Assembly: GCA_964019135.1 (NCBI GenBank)
Contig: OZ025265.1
Location: 620,001 to 684,000, forward strand
Direction of reading: 5' to 3'
DNA length: 64,000 bases
Source of the DNA: Arenicola marina
Taxonomy: Eukaryota; Annelida; Polychaeta; Arenicolidae
The notes beneath the pieces were generated by a model. That model worked only from the letters and a program-made list of their open reading frames with translations. It had not been told where the DNA came from and did no database searches. The position numbers and the translations under genes are program-made. Below are positions 12,990-26,250 of this stretch, in pieces; the stretch's first letter is position 1; each line of letters opens with the position of its first letter.

Positions 12990-15322
12990 ATGTAGGACTT
13001 CTGTCCGTGTAATCGTCAGTTCGGTTTGTGCATTTGTTTGTTCAATGTATGTGGCCTCATTTGTTTCTGTCGCCTCTTTCAGTTTTATTATGAAGCGGTC
13101 TTTAATAAAGATAAGTTAAAGTTAATTTAACCCCCCCCCCCCACCCCTCCTGTCTGACCAGGTCAGCCAGCTATGTGAGTATTTGAATGGTAGAGATAAT
13201 GGTAAATGCTATATAATTTGCTTCAGCGTTTAAGCTAGTCCTCGCTATTAAATGTTCCTGGGACCCAGTCTATGCCTAAACACACGGTACCAGGTGAACG
13301 AAGGAAAACGTTTTGCTGCATTCATGAAATACGCAATTTATTCGCGCTTTATTCTTGAGAATGACGATTATTTTATATTGTAATATATCATAGCTTCGAC
13401 CGTTTTCCAAAAAATTTAGTAAAAGTAAAATGTTTCGCCAGTCGCCAGTAGCGGTCTAAACGGAAGGACGGAGCGACACCTAGCGATCGGGAGTGGGATG
13501 GTCAGGTCGCTGATCAACAGGTCTCCAGTCTCGAGTGTCGTGGATAGGAGCAGAATGCAATGATGATATTATATGTTATGGCTCGTCCTTGCTCCTGGGC
13601 AATGCAAATCGTTCCCAAGGCTCTTTGGTGACATGAAAAAACGGCAACCTTTTTTGCATTGATACACAACCGCAAATGACGACACCACCCACTCCCCAAC
13701 CCCCACGCCACGACCCACACCCAAGCCCACCCCCACTGGTGTCGTGGATGCAGGCGGCAGCCCCCCGCCCCCTCCGCCAACCGAATCCCTCATTTATCCC
13801 CCACCCACCCACCGGTGTCACGGCCAGTGCGAGTAAACTCCAGCGCTGAGTTCCCTCCCAACGCTCGCATCAGGCAAACGACCCATCTTTAAAACCTTAC
13901 AAAACCGTTTTTGGCACTAAAGTTAAACAGATGAGATCCCCGACGATGTCGCGTGTCCCTTTATCTCACGTGCCCTGTGCCTCTGTCCACCCTGCCATCC
14001 TGCGACCCAACCACCCAACCACCCCGTCACCACCGCCCGCCACCGTCACCCCTGCCTCTCGCCCCGCCGGCTCGCCGCTCGGTGTCTTTCGCTGTTTTCG
14101 GTAAATAGACATTTTCCCAGGGCGCCTGGCGTTGACCTAGATATCGTGACTCGACGCTTGCTGTGAGGACAGTGAGAGGGCGACCCGGGATCCTATAGCT
14201 AGCGCACTTATTTGACGGAGACAAAACTACGGAGTGATCAAACAAGACAGGAGGGTGGAGTAGGGGGAGGAGAGGGGGTTATAGACCGCGGAGGAGATCT
14301 CTCCATACAGCTACACCACAGATATTGACACTGGTGCCGGCCGCTGTTCTGCGGACGTCTTCTCTGACACACGCGCTGAGCCAGTTTAAAAATGGAGAGG
14401 GGATCTTGGAAACGAAGACACTGTCAGGGCGCGCAGTACAATATGGAGAGGTGATCTTAGAAACGAAGACACTGCCAGGGCGCAGTGCAACGCTGAAATG
14501 ATACCGTGGGGGTCAAATTCGTTGCGGATTGATTTTGCTATTATTAAAATACGCATATGCGCAAAACTGGCGTGTGGCTAGCTTGAATAGTTTGAACACG
14601 TGCCGACATTCGACGACATATGACCTCTACCCACGTTAATGAATTACTCACGTTGAAATATTGGTTCCAATTTGTTACATTGTGTTACGACATGTTGAGT
14701 CCTGTTGCATTTACATCGACAAATTAAATATTAAAAAGGAAGTTGCGTGCAAGTTAAATCTGAACACATTGCACCACATACAGGATAAACAATGGCGCAT
14801 CCAGAAATTGGAAAGGGCAGGAAAAGAAGTTGGGGGTGGGGGGGGGGGGGGCGGGGGGCTCTGGCTTCTCTCCGAGAACAGCGGGGGTTGCACCAAACAG
14901 GAGAGGTCTACAACGAAAAGAGGGAAACTCAGACCTAATCAGCTGTACGTGGTCAGTAACTTCATATTTAAGATGTTAGAACGCCTTCAATATCCCTCAA
15001 GTTACCCACCATGTTATGTATTTATTTATTTATGTCGTACTCGTAGTACACAAAAAGGAAAGGAAAAGCAGAAAAGGAAAGAAACAAAAAACAAGTTAAA
15101 CTAACATGTAACTTACGCCGTACATAAATAGTGCAGAATGCCATTGATTACGTCCATAGCCCGGTCTCTCATGTGGGTGAAATCTAGAATTGCACCTGCT
15201 GTTATTCGGTCGCAAACATTGACGCCGGAATGGGATGTTCTAATCAACAGACGCCCGCGCGACGGCACGAGAGTGGAGGAGGCCAAGGAGTGGGGGTGGG
15301 GGGGGGGTGCTCGCCCCTAGAT
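12990..15322. other. intergenic region, no gene recognised
   Basis: AATAAA with a following A-rich end occurs at 13099-13105. Pyrimidine-rich blocks lie at 13130-13150, 13680-13810 and 14010-14080. The poly-G at 14838-14852 follows GGCGCATCCAGAAATTGG, resembling one end of an hAT-like MITE. Confidence 0.45.
14391..14495. repeat. ~56-bp two-copy tandem repeat
   Basis: ATGGAGAGG(G/T)GATCTT(G/A)GAAACG and AAGACACTG(T/C)CAGGGCGC occur twice. Confidence 0.85.
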
Positions 15323-17085
15323 GTCACGTGGTGCTAGGACACCGCCACAAGAGGTTACGTGATGCTAGGACGCCGCCACAAGGGGTCACGTGGGGCTAGG
15401 ACGCCGCCACAAGGGATCACGTGATGCTAGGACGCCGCCACAAGAGGTCACGTGGGGCTAGGACGCCGCCACAAGGGGTCACGTGGGGCTAGGACGCCGC
15501 CACAAGGGGTCACGTGGGGCTAGGGCGCCGCCACAAGAGGTCACGTGGGGCTAGGACGCCGCCACAAGGGGTCACGTGGGGCTAGGACGCCGCCACAAGG
15601 GGTCACGTGGGGCTAGGACGCCGCCACAAGAGGTCACGTGGGGCTAGGACGCCGCCACAAGGGGTCACGTGGGGCTAGGACGCCACCACAAGGGGTCACG
15701 TGGGGCTAGGACGCCGCCACAAGGGGTCACGTGGGGCTAGGACGCCGCCACAAGAGGTCACGTGGGGCTAGGACGCCGCCACAAGGGGTCACGTGGGGCT
15801 AGGACGCCGCCACAAGGAGTCACGTGGGGCTAGGACGCCGCCACAAGGGGTCACGTGGGGCTAGGACGCCGCCACAAGGGGTCACGTGGGGCTAGAACGC
15901 CGCCACAAGAGGTCACGTGGGGCTAGGACGCCGCCACAAGAGGTCACGTGGGGCTAGGACGCCGCCACAAGGGGTCACGTGGGGCTAGGACGCCGCCACA
16001 AGGGATCACGTGATGCTAGGACGCCGCCACAAGAGGTCACGTGGGGCTAGGACGCCGCCACAAGGGGTCACGTGATGCTAGGACGTCGCCACAAGGGGTC
16101 ACGTGGGGCTAGGACGCCGCCACAAGGGGTCACGTGATGCTAGGACGCCGCCACAAGAGGTCACGTGGGGCTAGGACGCCGCCACAAGGGGTCACGTGGG
16201 GCTAGGACGCCGCCACAAGGGGTCACGTGGGGCTAGGACGCCGCCACAAGAGGTCACGTGGGGCTAGGACGCCGCCACAAGAGGTCACGTGGGGCTAGGA
16301 CGCCGCCACAAGAGGTCACGTGGGGCTAGGACGCCGCCACAAGAGGTCACGTGGGGCTAGGACGCCGCCACAAGGGATCACGTGGGGCTAGGACGCCGCC
16401 ACAAGGGGTCACATGATGCTAGGACGCCGCCACAAGGGGTCACGTGGGGCTAGGACGCCGCCACAAGGGGTCACGTGGGGCTAGGACGCCGCCACAAGGG
16501 GTCACGTGATGCTAGGACGCCGCCACAAGAGGTCACGTGGTGCTAGGACGCCGCCACAAGAGGTCACGTGATGCTAGGACGCCGGCACAAGAGGTCACGT
16601 GATGCTAGGGCGCCGCCACAAGAGGTCACGTGATGCTAGGACGCCGCCACAAGAGGTCACGTGGTGCTAGGACGCCGCCACAAGAGGTTGGTTGGTTGGT
16701 TATCCCGGACGCTTTAACCACATTTGGTCATATCGCGTCAACGGGAGAAAAAAGGGAGAGAGGAACCATGTCCCGGGGGGTAACCCCCTACTCTTTACGA
16801 AGAAAGACATGGGATCTTTATCCTGCGACCACACAGACATGGCCACAGCGGGGCTCGAACCACCGATCCACGTGCCGTTAGGCTCTCAGGTGACCAGAGC
16901 ACTCAACGCGAGCGCTTTAGCCCACTGAGCTATCGCGCCGGCCCTCGCCGCCACAAGAGGTCACGTGGTGCTAGGATGCCGCCACAAGAGGTCACGTGGT
17001 GCTAGGATGCCGCCACAATAGGTCACGTGGTGCTAGGATGCCGCCATAAGAGGTCACGTGGCGTTAATACGCCGCCACAAGAGGT
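15323..17085. repeat. 31-bp E-box minisatellite, interrupted by a SINE
   Basis: About 48 units of GGTCACGTGGGGCTAGGACG plus CCGCCACAAGA. Nearly every unit contains the CACGTG E-box palindrome. A SINE at 16688-16945 splits the array. The five or so units beyond it are more diverged (AGGATGCC, ACAATAGG). Confidence 0.97.
16688..16945 (-). mobile_element. full-length tRNA-derived SINE with 15-bp target duplication
   Basis: On the minus strand it starts GGCCGGCGCGATAGCTCAG, with A box TAGCTCAGTGGG and B box GGTTCGAGCCC, then a body of about 170 bp and an AACC-repeat tail. The flanks at 16673-16687 and 16946-16960 are both CGCCGCCACAAGAGG. Diverged copies lie at 22865, 25238, 49613 and 59467. Confidence 0.93.
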
Positions 17086-17974
17086 AATTGAAGATGACGT
17101 TGCTTTTGACGACTTTTGCTTGATGACGTTGATCACTTTTATCCGTTTTTATCCAATCATGTTGTGAAAAAAAGTCTTCCACGTGCGTTATGTCGGACAA
17201 GCAAGTCGGACAAACGAAGCAGCATGTCACTTTCTTGTCAGTTTCAGAGATGAGTACTTCTCACTTGTACCTCCCATCAGCTATGATTGTCAATTTCAAA
17301 CTCACCATTAAAGCAATATACTTACATGCGCCATCTTAGATTTTTTAAATTTTAGAATCAAGACTAAAAGTATCTCAAAAATTATGATTCATATATTTTA
17401 TATCTCTTTGAGTCTGTAAAACAAACTTTTCAACATAAATCTGCGCGGTCTATTTTTATCGCGCGCGGACGTGATAGCGAGCCGCGGTCGACATCACACA
17501 CAAAATACCGAACGGCGAACAGGCGCGCAGGGATATAAAGCCGGCCACCAACTTCTGTTCCTGTGACCAAATTGCTTCTCTCCGGATAGCCCACAGGCTT
17601 TCAGGATTTAAATTCAAGACAGAATGTACTTATTTGACATGGAAAAGAGGTTGGTAATACAAAAAATTACGGAATATATTGCTTTAAGGAAAAAAAGACT
17701 CACGCATCAGTGAATGATAGACGGTCTGGATCGGTCTATTATCACTCCCGCAACTTGTCTGCTCAAGTGTACTTCAGGTACAGCGGGGGGGGAGGGGGGG
17801 TCCACCTCCTTCCCCTGCCGCACCCCGCCTCCCTTTCCCCTGGATCCGGCAGTATAAAAGAGCTTGCAATCATTTTTGTGCGTGAAAACTTGCTTTAAAA
17901 ATCTTTCATAATTAACAGCGGGATACATGTTTTCACGATATTTGATGAGGTTTTTGTAATTATTCCCTTTGTTA

Positions 17975-18110
17975 AGTATATTGACAGACTATGTCGACAA
18001 GCTATATTGACAGGCTATATTGATAGGCTATATTGACAGGCTATATTGACAGGCTGTATTGACGGACTATATTGACCAGGACGGGTATAAGGGGGAGTAT
18101 GGGGTTTAAT
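17975..18110 (+). repeat. 13-bp (CTATATTGACAGG)n plus shared flank, copy 1
   Basis: About seven units of 13 bp, ending GACTATATTGACCAGGACGG and GTATAAGGGGG. Same arrangement at 22515-22760. Confidence 0.85.
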
Positions 18111-18214
18111 TCAACACCTATCCCCCTCAGGCAAGCGCACATGAAGGCTAAACTAGACCATGAAACCACCCTGACAATGACAGTAATAGGATCAGACATA
18201 CCCATGCAGCTACC

Positions 18215-18275
18215 AGACTCGAACCCACGACCCGGCGATCTGCAGCTCAACCTGCTGACCAACTGAGCTGAGGGC
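18215..18275 (-). mobile_element. tRNA-like SINE head (second family)
   Basis: Minus strand GCTCAGTTGGTCAGCAGG (A box) and GTGGGTTCGAGTCTGG (B box) in tRNA-like spacing. Same type as 57838-57965. It lies directly right of the 13-bp repeat block. Confidence 0.65.
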
Positions 18276-18290
18276 GGTCTCCTCGGCTAC

Positions 18291-19850
18291 GACTGATAAT
18301 CAATTGGTTGTAGTTTATATATGTAAACCAACTAATTCCCTATCGAAGACATTACATATATTGTGTGGATAACGTTTGTCGTCGACGTTAATACCGTTGT
18401 CCAACGAGCGTTGAGGGCCGCGTTACCCAGCAAGTTATTCTTATGTATGTTATCTTCGCTTTATCTCAGAAACAAATGAAGCCTTCTGACAAATATAAAG
18501 ATACGGAGAAACATGTAAATACGTAACAAGATGATATGAGTGCATTAAAAGTCCCTCTAGTTTTCATTACAATGCGTCTTAAATAAAACAGTTTATTCTA
18601 TGGCATAACCATGCTTAACTCTTTCATCGCGTGTGAAAGTCAATACAGCTCGCGGCCAAACGCTGAGGAAAATGCACCGGTTAACCTACTTGTAGTCTTA
18701 CTATGTGTGCAGAGTATGTGGAAATGTCACTGAAGCATTGTCTGCCGGTTGTTACAAAACCTGTGGCGTGCGAAGAGTAGGGAGTGGGTGGGAGTGGGGA
18801 GGGGCGGGAACGGGACGAAATGGGTGAAACCTTAGGGATATAGGGTGGGGATGAGGTAGTGGGGGGGGCGTGCATGCAATAGAACGGTGATCCCCCGTGA
18901 CTTTTACATTGTCATCGGTAAATGTAGCTAACAAACAATCGACACCGTGCCCATTGCATCGTTCTCTCAGGCGTCACTTCTTTAGTTATAGCATAAAATT
19001 AAATACACAAATACTATAAAATGTCACACAAAAGCGGTTCATGCCTTGATGAAGGTATTGCTTCCCGCGCCACTCTCCCGAGGGTAAAACACGGTCACTT
19101 AATGGCGATATTACGACCACTTTGACGCTTGCGCTTGAATGACTGCCTCAGCACTGTATATATATACACCGCCAACGAACTTGAGGTCCCCACCCTCTCT
19201 CCTCAACACTGTAAAGATTTCTGTAAAGACTGATGTTTGCATTCCGTGGTTGATTTTTCACTGGAACCGAGCAGAGCGCGTGCTTAATTAACGTTTAATG
19301 GTGCGGTGTTTGTTGCCTTGCGTCTTTCTGAACAAGGCGATGGGGGTGTCGCGTGAGTCTTCATTAAATAATGTTTGCCGGCAATTTGAAAATAGATCCA
19401 ATTTAATATACATAAAGATATACAAAAATGGAAATTAATCATTTCTTGATGAGGCTCAAACAACGCTTACGGCTAATGTGATGTTGTTCATTTGTTTTCT
19501 GTGTGCTGACAATGATAAGGCTAAGATACGGACATAACCAGCCTCGGTGATCCCCATTGACATGATATGACCTTCATGTGTCCTTCAAGGCGTCCATCTG
19601 AAACCAACCAATCGACTCCACGCTCGCATTTGACGTTTTCTACGGACGATCGGATATATTATACCTTAAAAAAAACGACGTTTTGTAGGCATATCGCCTT
19701 CTGCACTCATTGATTGCTGAGCGGGCATTGGTGGAGAGGACAACCAATGGGCGCTTCACACCCGCTCAGACCGCGGCTCTCGGCCACGAGGTAATGTCAA
19801 GAAGGAGCGATGAGCGGTCCTCTTTCTTTACTTCACCTGATACATCAGAC
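18291..19850. other. intergenic region, no gene recognised
   Basis: No domain or exon pattern seen. A G-rich block lies at 18780-18870. The frame entering the 15-bp array from 19710 starts in unique sequence but shows no known family. Confidence 0.45.
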
Positions 19851-22480
19851 ATAGAGAGGTCACATACAGACCGGTCACATATAGAGCGGTCACATATAGC
19901 GCGGTCACATATAGAGCGGTCACCCATAGAGTGGTCACATATAGAGCGGTCACACATAGAGTGGTCACATATAGAGCGGTCAGATACAGAGCGGTCACAT
20001 ATAGAGTGGTCACATATAGAGCGGTCACATGTAGATCGGTCACATATAGAGCGGTCACATATAGAGCGGTCACATGTAGATCGGTCACATATAGAGCGGT
20101 CACATATAGAGCGGTCACATGTAGATCGGTCACATATAGAGCGGTCACATGTAGAGCGGTCAGATGTAGAGAGGTAACATATAGAGCGGTCACATGTAGA
20201 TCGGTCACATATAGAGCGGTCACATATAGAGCAGTCACATGTAGATCGGTCACATATAGAGCGGTCACATATCGAGCGGTCACATATAGAGCGGTCACAT
20301 ATAGAGTGGTCACATATAGAGCGGTCACATATAGAGCGGTCACATATAGAGCGGTCACATGTAGATTGGTCACATATAAAACGGTCACATATAAAACGGT
20401 CATATGTAGAGCGGTCACATATATAGCAGTTACATATAGAGCGGTCACATATAGAGCGGTCACATGTAGATCGGTCACATATAGAGCGGTCACATGTAGA
20501 TCGGTCACATATAGAGCGGTCACATGTAGATTGGTCACATATAGAGCGGACACATATAGAGCGGTCACATATAGAGCGGTCACATATAGAGCGGTCACAT
20601 ATAGAGCGGTCACATATAGAGCGGTCACATATAGAGCGGTCACATATAGAGTGGTCACATATAGAGTGGTCACATATAGAGCGGTCACATATAGACCAGT
20701 CACATATAGAGCGGTCACATATAGAGCGGTCACATGTAGAGCGGTCACATATAGAGCGGTCACATATAGAGCGGTCACATATAGAGCGGTCACATATAGA
20801 GCGGTCACATATAGAGCGGTCACACATAGAGTGGTCACATATAGAGCGGTCACACATAGAGCGGTCACATATAGAGCGGTCACACATAGAGTGGTCACAT
20901 ATAGAGCGGTCACATGTAGAGCGGTCACATATAAAACGGTCACATATAAAACGGTCACATGTAGAGCGGTCACATATATAGCAGTTACATATAGAGCGGT
21001 CACATATAGAGCGGTCACATGTAGATTGGTCACATATAGACCGGTCACATATAGAGCAGTCACATATAGACCCGTCTGATATAGAGCGGTCAGATATAGA
21101 GCGGTCAGATATAGACCGGTCACATATAGAGCGGTCACATATAGACCAGTCAGATATAGAGCGGTCACATATAGAGCGGTCAGATATAGACCGGTCACAT
21201 GTAGAGCAGTCACATATAGACCAGTCAGATATAAAGCGGTCACATATAGAGCGGTCAGATATAGAGTGGTCAGATATAGAGTGGTCACATATAGAGCGGT
21301 CAGATATAGAGCGGTCACATATAGAGTGGTCACATATAGAGCGGTCACATATAGAGCGGTCACATATAGAGCGGTCACATATAGAGTGGTCACATATAGA
21401 GCGGTCACATATAGAGTGGTCACATATAGAGCGATCACCCATAGAGTGGTCACATATAGAGTGGTGACATTTAGAATGGTCACATATAGACCGGTCACAT
21501 ATAGAGCGGTCAGATATAGAGCGGTCACATATAGCGCTGTCACATATAGACCGGTCACATATAGAGCGGTCAGATATAGACCGGTCACATATAGAGCGGT
21601 CACATATAGACCAGTCAGATATAGAGCGGTCACATATAGAGCGGTCACATATAGAGTGGTCACATATAGAGCGGTCACATATAGAGCGTTCAGATATAGA
21701 GCGGTCACATATAGAGCGGTCACATATAGAGCGGTCAGATATAGAGTGGTCAGATATAGAGCGGTCACATATAGAGCGGTCACATATAGAGCTGTCAGAT
21801 ATAGAGCGGTCAGATATAGAGCGGTCAGATATAGAGCGTTCAGATATAGAGCGGTCACATATAGAGCGGTCACATATAGAGCGGTCACATATAGAGCGGT
21901 CAGATATAGAGCGGTCAGATATAGAGCGGTCACATATAGAGCGGTCACATATAGAGCGGTCACATATAGAGCGGTCAGATATAGAGCGGTCACATATAGA
22001 GCGGTCAGATATAGAGTGGTCACATGTAGAGTGGTCACATATAGAGCGGTCACATATAGAGCAGTCACATATAGACCAGTCACATATAGAGCGGTCACAT
22101 ATAGAGCGGTCAGATATAGAGCGGTCACATATAGAGCGGTCAGATATAGAGCGGTCACATATAGAGTGATCACATATAGAGCGGTCACATATAGAGTGGT
22201 CACATATAGAGCGGTCAGATATAGAGCGGTCACATATAGAGCGGTCACATATAGAGTGGTCACATATAGAGCGGTCACATATAGCGTGGTCACATATGGA
22301 GCGTTCAGATATAGAGCGGTCACATATAGAGTGGTCACATATAGAGCGGTCACATATAGAGCGGTCACATATAGAGTGGTCACATATGGAACGTTCAGAT
22401 ATAGAGTGGTCACATATAGATCGTTCAGATATAGAGCGGTCACATATAGAGCGGTCACATATAGAACGGTCACATATAGA
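19851..22480. repeat. 15-bp minisatellite (CACATATAGAGCGGT)n, about 175 copies
   Basis: Strict 15-bp periodicity with point variants (CAGATATAG, CACATGTAGATCGGT, CATATAAAACGGT, GAGTGGT). Because 15 is divisible by three, frames of up to 881 codons stay open on both strands as pentapeptide repeats. They have no non-repeat domain and are not called as genes. Rare variants show a 555-bp higher-order duplication. Confidence 0.97.
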
Positions 22481-22514
22481 TATTATTATGTTAAAGTGGT
22501 ATTAAAGCCAGGGT

Positions 22515-22760
22515 TGTATTGACATTGCGTATTGACAGGCTTTATTGACAGGCTATATTGAAAGGCTATATTGACATGTTATATTGATAGGCTACATTGA
22601 CTAACGATATTGACAGAAAATAATGACAAACAAAATTTACATGAATATCTACATTTGTTGTATCTACATGCTATATTGACAGACTATATTGACCAGAACG
22701 AATATAAGGGGTGGGGGGGGGGTATAGGGGGTTTAACCTCGCCCCCACCCCCCTCAAGCA
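22515..22760 (+). repeat. 13-bp (CTATATTGACAGG)n plus shared flank, copy 2
   Basis: Degenerate 13-bp repeats, then GACTATATTGACCAGAACG and ATATAAGGGG, matching 17975-18110 in order and orientation. Confidence 0.8.
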
Positions 22761-22864
22761 AGCGGATGTCAAGGCAGTGGGGGTTCCAACTCACCTCCCA
22801 CCCCCTTTCCCCGGTCACATTATGTCTCAATTTCAAAACCTTAGCTCTGTTGTTGACAGGCTGT

Positions 22865-22985
22865 ATTGATTGGTTAGTTGCATATTCAGGCCGCTTTAAT
22901 CACTTTTGGTCCCATCGACCACAGCGGAGCGCGAACCACCGATCCACGTGCCATTAGGCTCTCATGTGACCAGAGCGCTTATTTG
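22865..22985 (-). mobile_element. tRNA-derived SINE with internal deletion
   Basis: Begins with TTGGTTAG and CAGGCCGCTTTAATCAC like the SINE tail end, then jumps to CGAACCACCGATCCACGTGCC and GACCAGAGCGCTTA. About 100 bp of the body and the A box are missing. Confidence 0.75.
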
Positions 22986-25237
22986 CTTAATAAAAAACAA
23001 TCACTGACTCAAAGAAAAGTACATATGCTGTATAAATCAAAAGATCCAATCTTTACAGTTGGCGTAAGGGTGTCACAGAGAGATATACACAGTTACTGTA
23101 GATTTGGGCACATATTTCTAAAAGTCAGAATTATGTTATTCTTTACAGCTCTTTTTCTTCTATGCATAAATGTTGCTCAAATCGTGCCATGAGTGCGGTG
23201 ACCTACAGAAAAACGGAGTGACATTTACAGTGATATATATAGCATCTGCCGAATAAGACGAAGTCTGCCCAAATAATAGGTTCATTATAATCATCAGCCA
23301 CAGATCTCCTGAATTGAAAGCAAATATCAGACCGTCATGAACTTACTGAGGACTAGAAAATTACCCTAGCCCCCAAATCACCCTCTACCCTTAAAACGAA
23401 CACCGTCACAACCCCGAATCCCCCCCCCCCCCCGGCACGCCCCCCGACTCCACCACATACCCCTCCTCTGTCCCCAGACTGCACCCTGGCAACCACCCAG
23501 CTGCTTCTACCACTTCCAGATTTAATGTTTCCCTCTTCATAACAGACGAGATATTACTTTAGACAAAATATAAAAAGCATGCATTTCATCTTCTCCACGG
23601 ATTTTTCGCGCCCCCATAGTTGTGTTTACTCTCTGGCCGCCGTGCCTCGACTGACAGAAAGATGCGCACTGCCACAAAAACCGGTCGTCTCTGTCTGTAT
23701 TTATACGACACTTACAAAGCTGTCTTTGTCCTACCCGTGAATATCTGTTTTCACCGCCGTCCAGCGTGTTGGCTTGTGTATCAAACCGACAGGGAGGGAG
23801 ACAAAACCGACGAATATCATACGCAAATGCACAAACAGTTAAATGTTAAAACAGACCTCGCTTCTGAGAGTTACAGGCCTAATGTCTTTCTAAAGATGTC
23901 AATTTTGTTTCTATTTCAATGTACGCATATGAAACCCGGTGCGGTCTTTTTATTGTTTCGGTATAAAACATATGCAACATACGCCAGACGCCAACATTTG
24001 AAAAAAAAGATATCTGTAATATTCACTGTCCTGGAATGTCTTTAATGCCAAATTTTATTTTTATGTAAAAGGCTCACTATAAAATGTCTGGAAGGATACA
24101 AAGGGGATGTTTCTTTGAGGGCAACATATTGACGGTCAACTTTGTCCTATGTTTAAGAAATCCTTATTTTGATTTTTGTAAATGGAAGAATATCTGCGAT
24201 GATGTTTCGGGTGATCACCCATCAACATTATTGGCAAATGTACAGTGGCGTCGGGAGTTGCTTGGCGTGTGTGGGGGGGAAAGGGTGGGGGGCTGCTCTG
24301 GAAATAAAATCTCCTCTGGCCCGGTATGTATCATAATAACTGATAAGATAGGCCACACACTTTACAGAACTCTCATTAACAATATGAAAACAAGATGTTA
24401 AAGTGTTCGTGCCACAATTCTGTCTTGCTCAGAGTTAACTTGGTTTAGGGAAGATAAACAAATAAAAATTTGTTTTAATTGGATTTTACATTTTTTATTC
24501 CGCGATATCACTATAAACGCGTTCGTCAAAGTAGCAAAAGTGAGATCCGGCGGGTATATTTCTAGGAACATTGCATCTGAGCGTTATTTGAAAATTCCCC
24601 AATGATGTCAGAAGATTGACAGGTGAGCTTTGATGCAGTGCGTAGACATCTGTGGTCGAGGGCGTGTATTGTTTTATGGTTGAGTGCGTTTCGTTGAGTT
24701 CAAGCCTTTCCTCGCTCGCAGAATTTAAATTGGTAGGTGCGAAAACAAGTGGAAAAAGTATTCCCTTACCATTTGGGGCGTTTCAGCTCGATAATATAAG
24801 CGTGGAAACACATAAGATAATTATGAGCTAAAGTTGTTTTGGCGTGGCACGAACACTTTAAGTAAATGTCCAGATATGTTCCGAATACTCATTATGTAGG
24901 TGTTCGTGTAGTGTTTGAACCGCTGCAAGAGTATTTTTGAGACTGAAATCAGTATTTACAATTCATCCGTGTACATCATGAAGGCATTGATAAAAGTTCC
25001 TGTTTAATTAAAACTTAATACGCAAACACATGGGCCATCGAGGTTCATAATGATAGCCGCCATCTTGTTCATTGCGCAAATATTTACATAAATCTGTTTA
25101 TTCTGCACTTTTGGAGATCCAGGTAAACCAAACAAACATTTTACATTTAGACTATACAAAACCTTGGCCACTCCAGGCATAGACTCACTTTACCTTAGCG
25201 CTGTTTATAGATATCTTCAAGCCCAAGTTATTTAAAG
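22986..25237. other. intergenic region, no gene recognised
   Basis: A 141-codon frame at 23620-24045 (plus) has no recognisable domain and no splice context. A poly-C block lies at 23420-23434 and a G-rich block at 24270-24290. Confidence 0.45.
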
Positions 25238-25425
25238 ATCGATGGTTCGAGTCCCGCTGTGGCCATGTCTGTGTGGTCGCAGGGTAAAGATCCCATGTCT
25301 TCCTTCACAAAGAGTAGGGGGTTACCCCCGGCGACATGGCTCCACTCTCCCTTCCTTCTCCCATTGACGCGATATGACCAAACGTGGTTAAAGCGTCCTG
25401 AATAACCAACCAACAACCAACCACC
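25238..25425 (+). mobile_element. tRNA-derived SINE, 5' truncated
   Basis: Starts at the B box GGTTCGAGTCCC, continues with GCTGTGGCCATGTCTGTGTG and ends in an AACCAACCAACAACCAACC tail. Same family as 16688-16945; the A box is lost. Confidence 0.85.
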
Positions 25426-25864
25426 TTAGGCAGGTGAGGCTATAATACTATAATAGCTATTAATAATAACAATACAGATAGTAAATAACAATAAATAACG
25501 GTTCATTAATGAGATTCGATGCCAAATGCTTGGTGCTGAAATTGAAATGAAGAGTCATCCTAACTACAAGTTAAACTTGAAGTAAGACAAAACTATACAC
25601 GCTATAAAAACGGTAAAATGTAAATTTAAATTGGGGTTTACTACAGGTGCGGATTCAGGAGGAGCCGCCCCCCCCCCTCCCCCCCTCCACCCCCACATCG
25701 GTCATCATTTTATGAGCCCTCACACCTACCCCTCGCCTATTTCAGAAACTCCGTATATCCTCTTGGATCCGCCCCCACCCTTCCTGCAGCCACCCCCCTA
25801 GATTTACCCTCACCCTCCTCGATACACCCCTCCAGACTCATGATCTCCGTTGATTTCCGGACGA

Positions 25865-26250
25865 GACTTATAATTGTTGGTGGTTACCCTATTGACCACA
25901 ACACGTCTCCATCGACCGCCCGGAATAGTACTTGTTGGTGGTTACCCTATTAACCTCAACACGCCTTCATCAACCTCCCGGGGTCTGAATTGTTGGTGGT
26001 TACCATACAGAGCTACAAAGCATCCATCGACTTGACGTTCAGCCTTAATAATTGGAGGTTACCCTACTGACCCACATAGCATCCTTCGACTTGACGTTCA
26101 GCCTTAATAATTGGAGGTTACTCTACTGACCCACATAGCATCCTTCGACTTGAAGTTCAGCCTTAATAATTAGAGGTTACCCTACTGACCCACATAGCAA
26201 TCATCGACTTGACGTTCAGCCTTAATTATTGGAAGTTACCCCGCTGACAC
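25865..26250. repeat. 59-bp minisatellite, four good and three diverged copies
   Basis: TCAGCCTTAATAATTGGAGG anchors fall at exactly 59-bp spacing from about 26040 to 26218. Older copies to the left share TTGTTGGTGGTTACCCTA. Confidence 0.88.

Noticed and set aside
12123..13119. Three overlapping plus-strand frames of 287-326 codons
   Set aside because: Same residues in all three frames, caused by the 40-bp unit having no stop in any frame.
16851..16935. Functional tRNA gene
   Set aside because: A and B boxes are present, but the sequence continues into a SINE body with an AACC tail and target duplications. No cloverleaf was confirmed.
19766..22473. Open frames of 558 and 881 codons (minus) and 382-418 codons (plus)
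   Set aside because: They consist only of the 15-bp repeat; 15 is divisible by three, so frames stay open by periodicity. No unique domain, and the entry and exit of the frames are arbitrary.
23620..24045. 141-codon plus-strand frame
   Set aside because: No recognisable domain, mixed composition, no transcription signals; a chance open frame is as likely.
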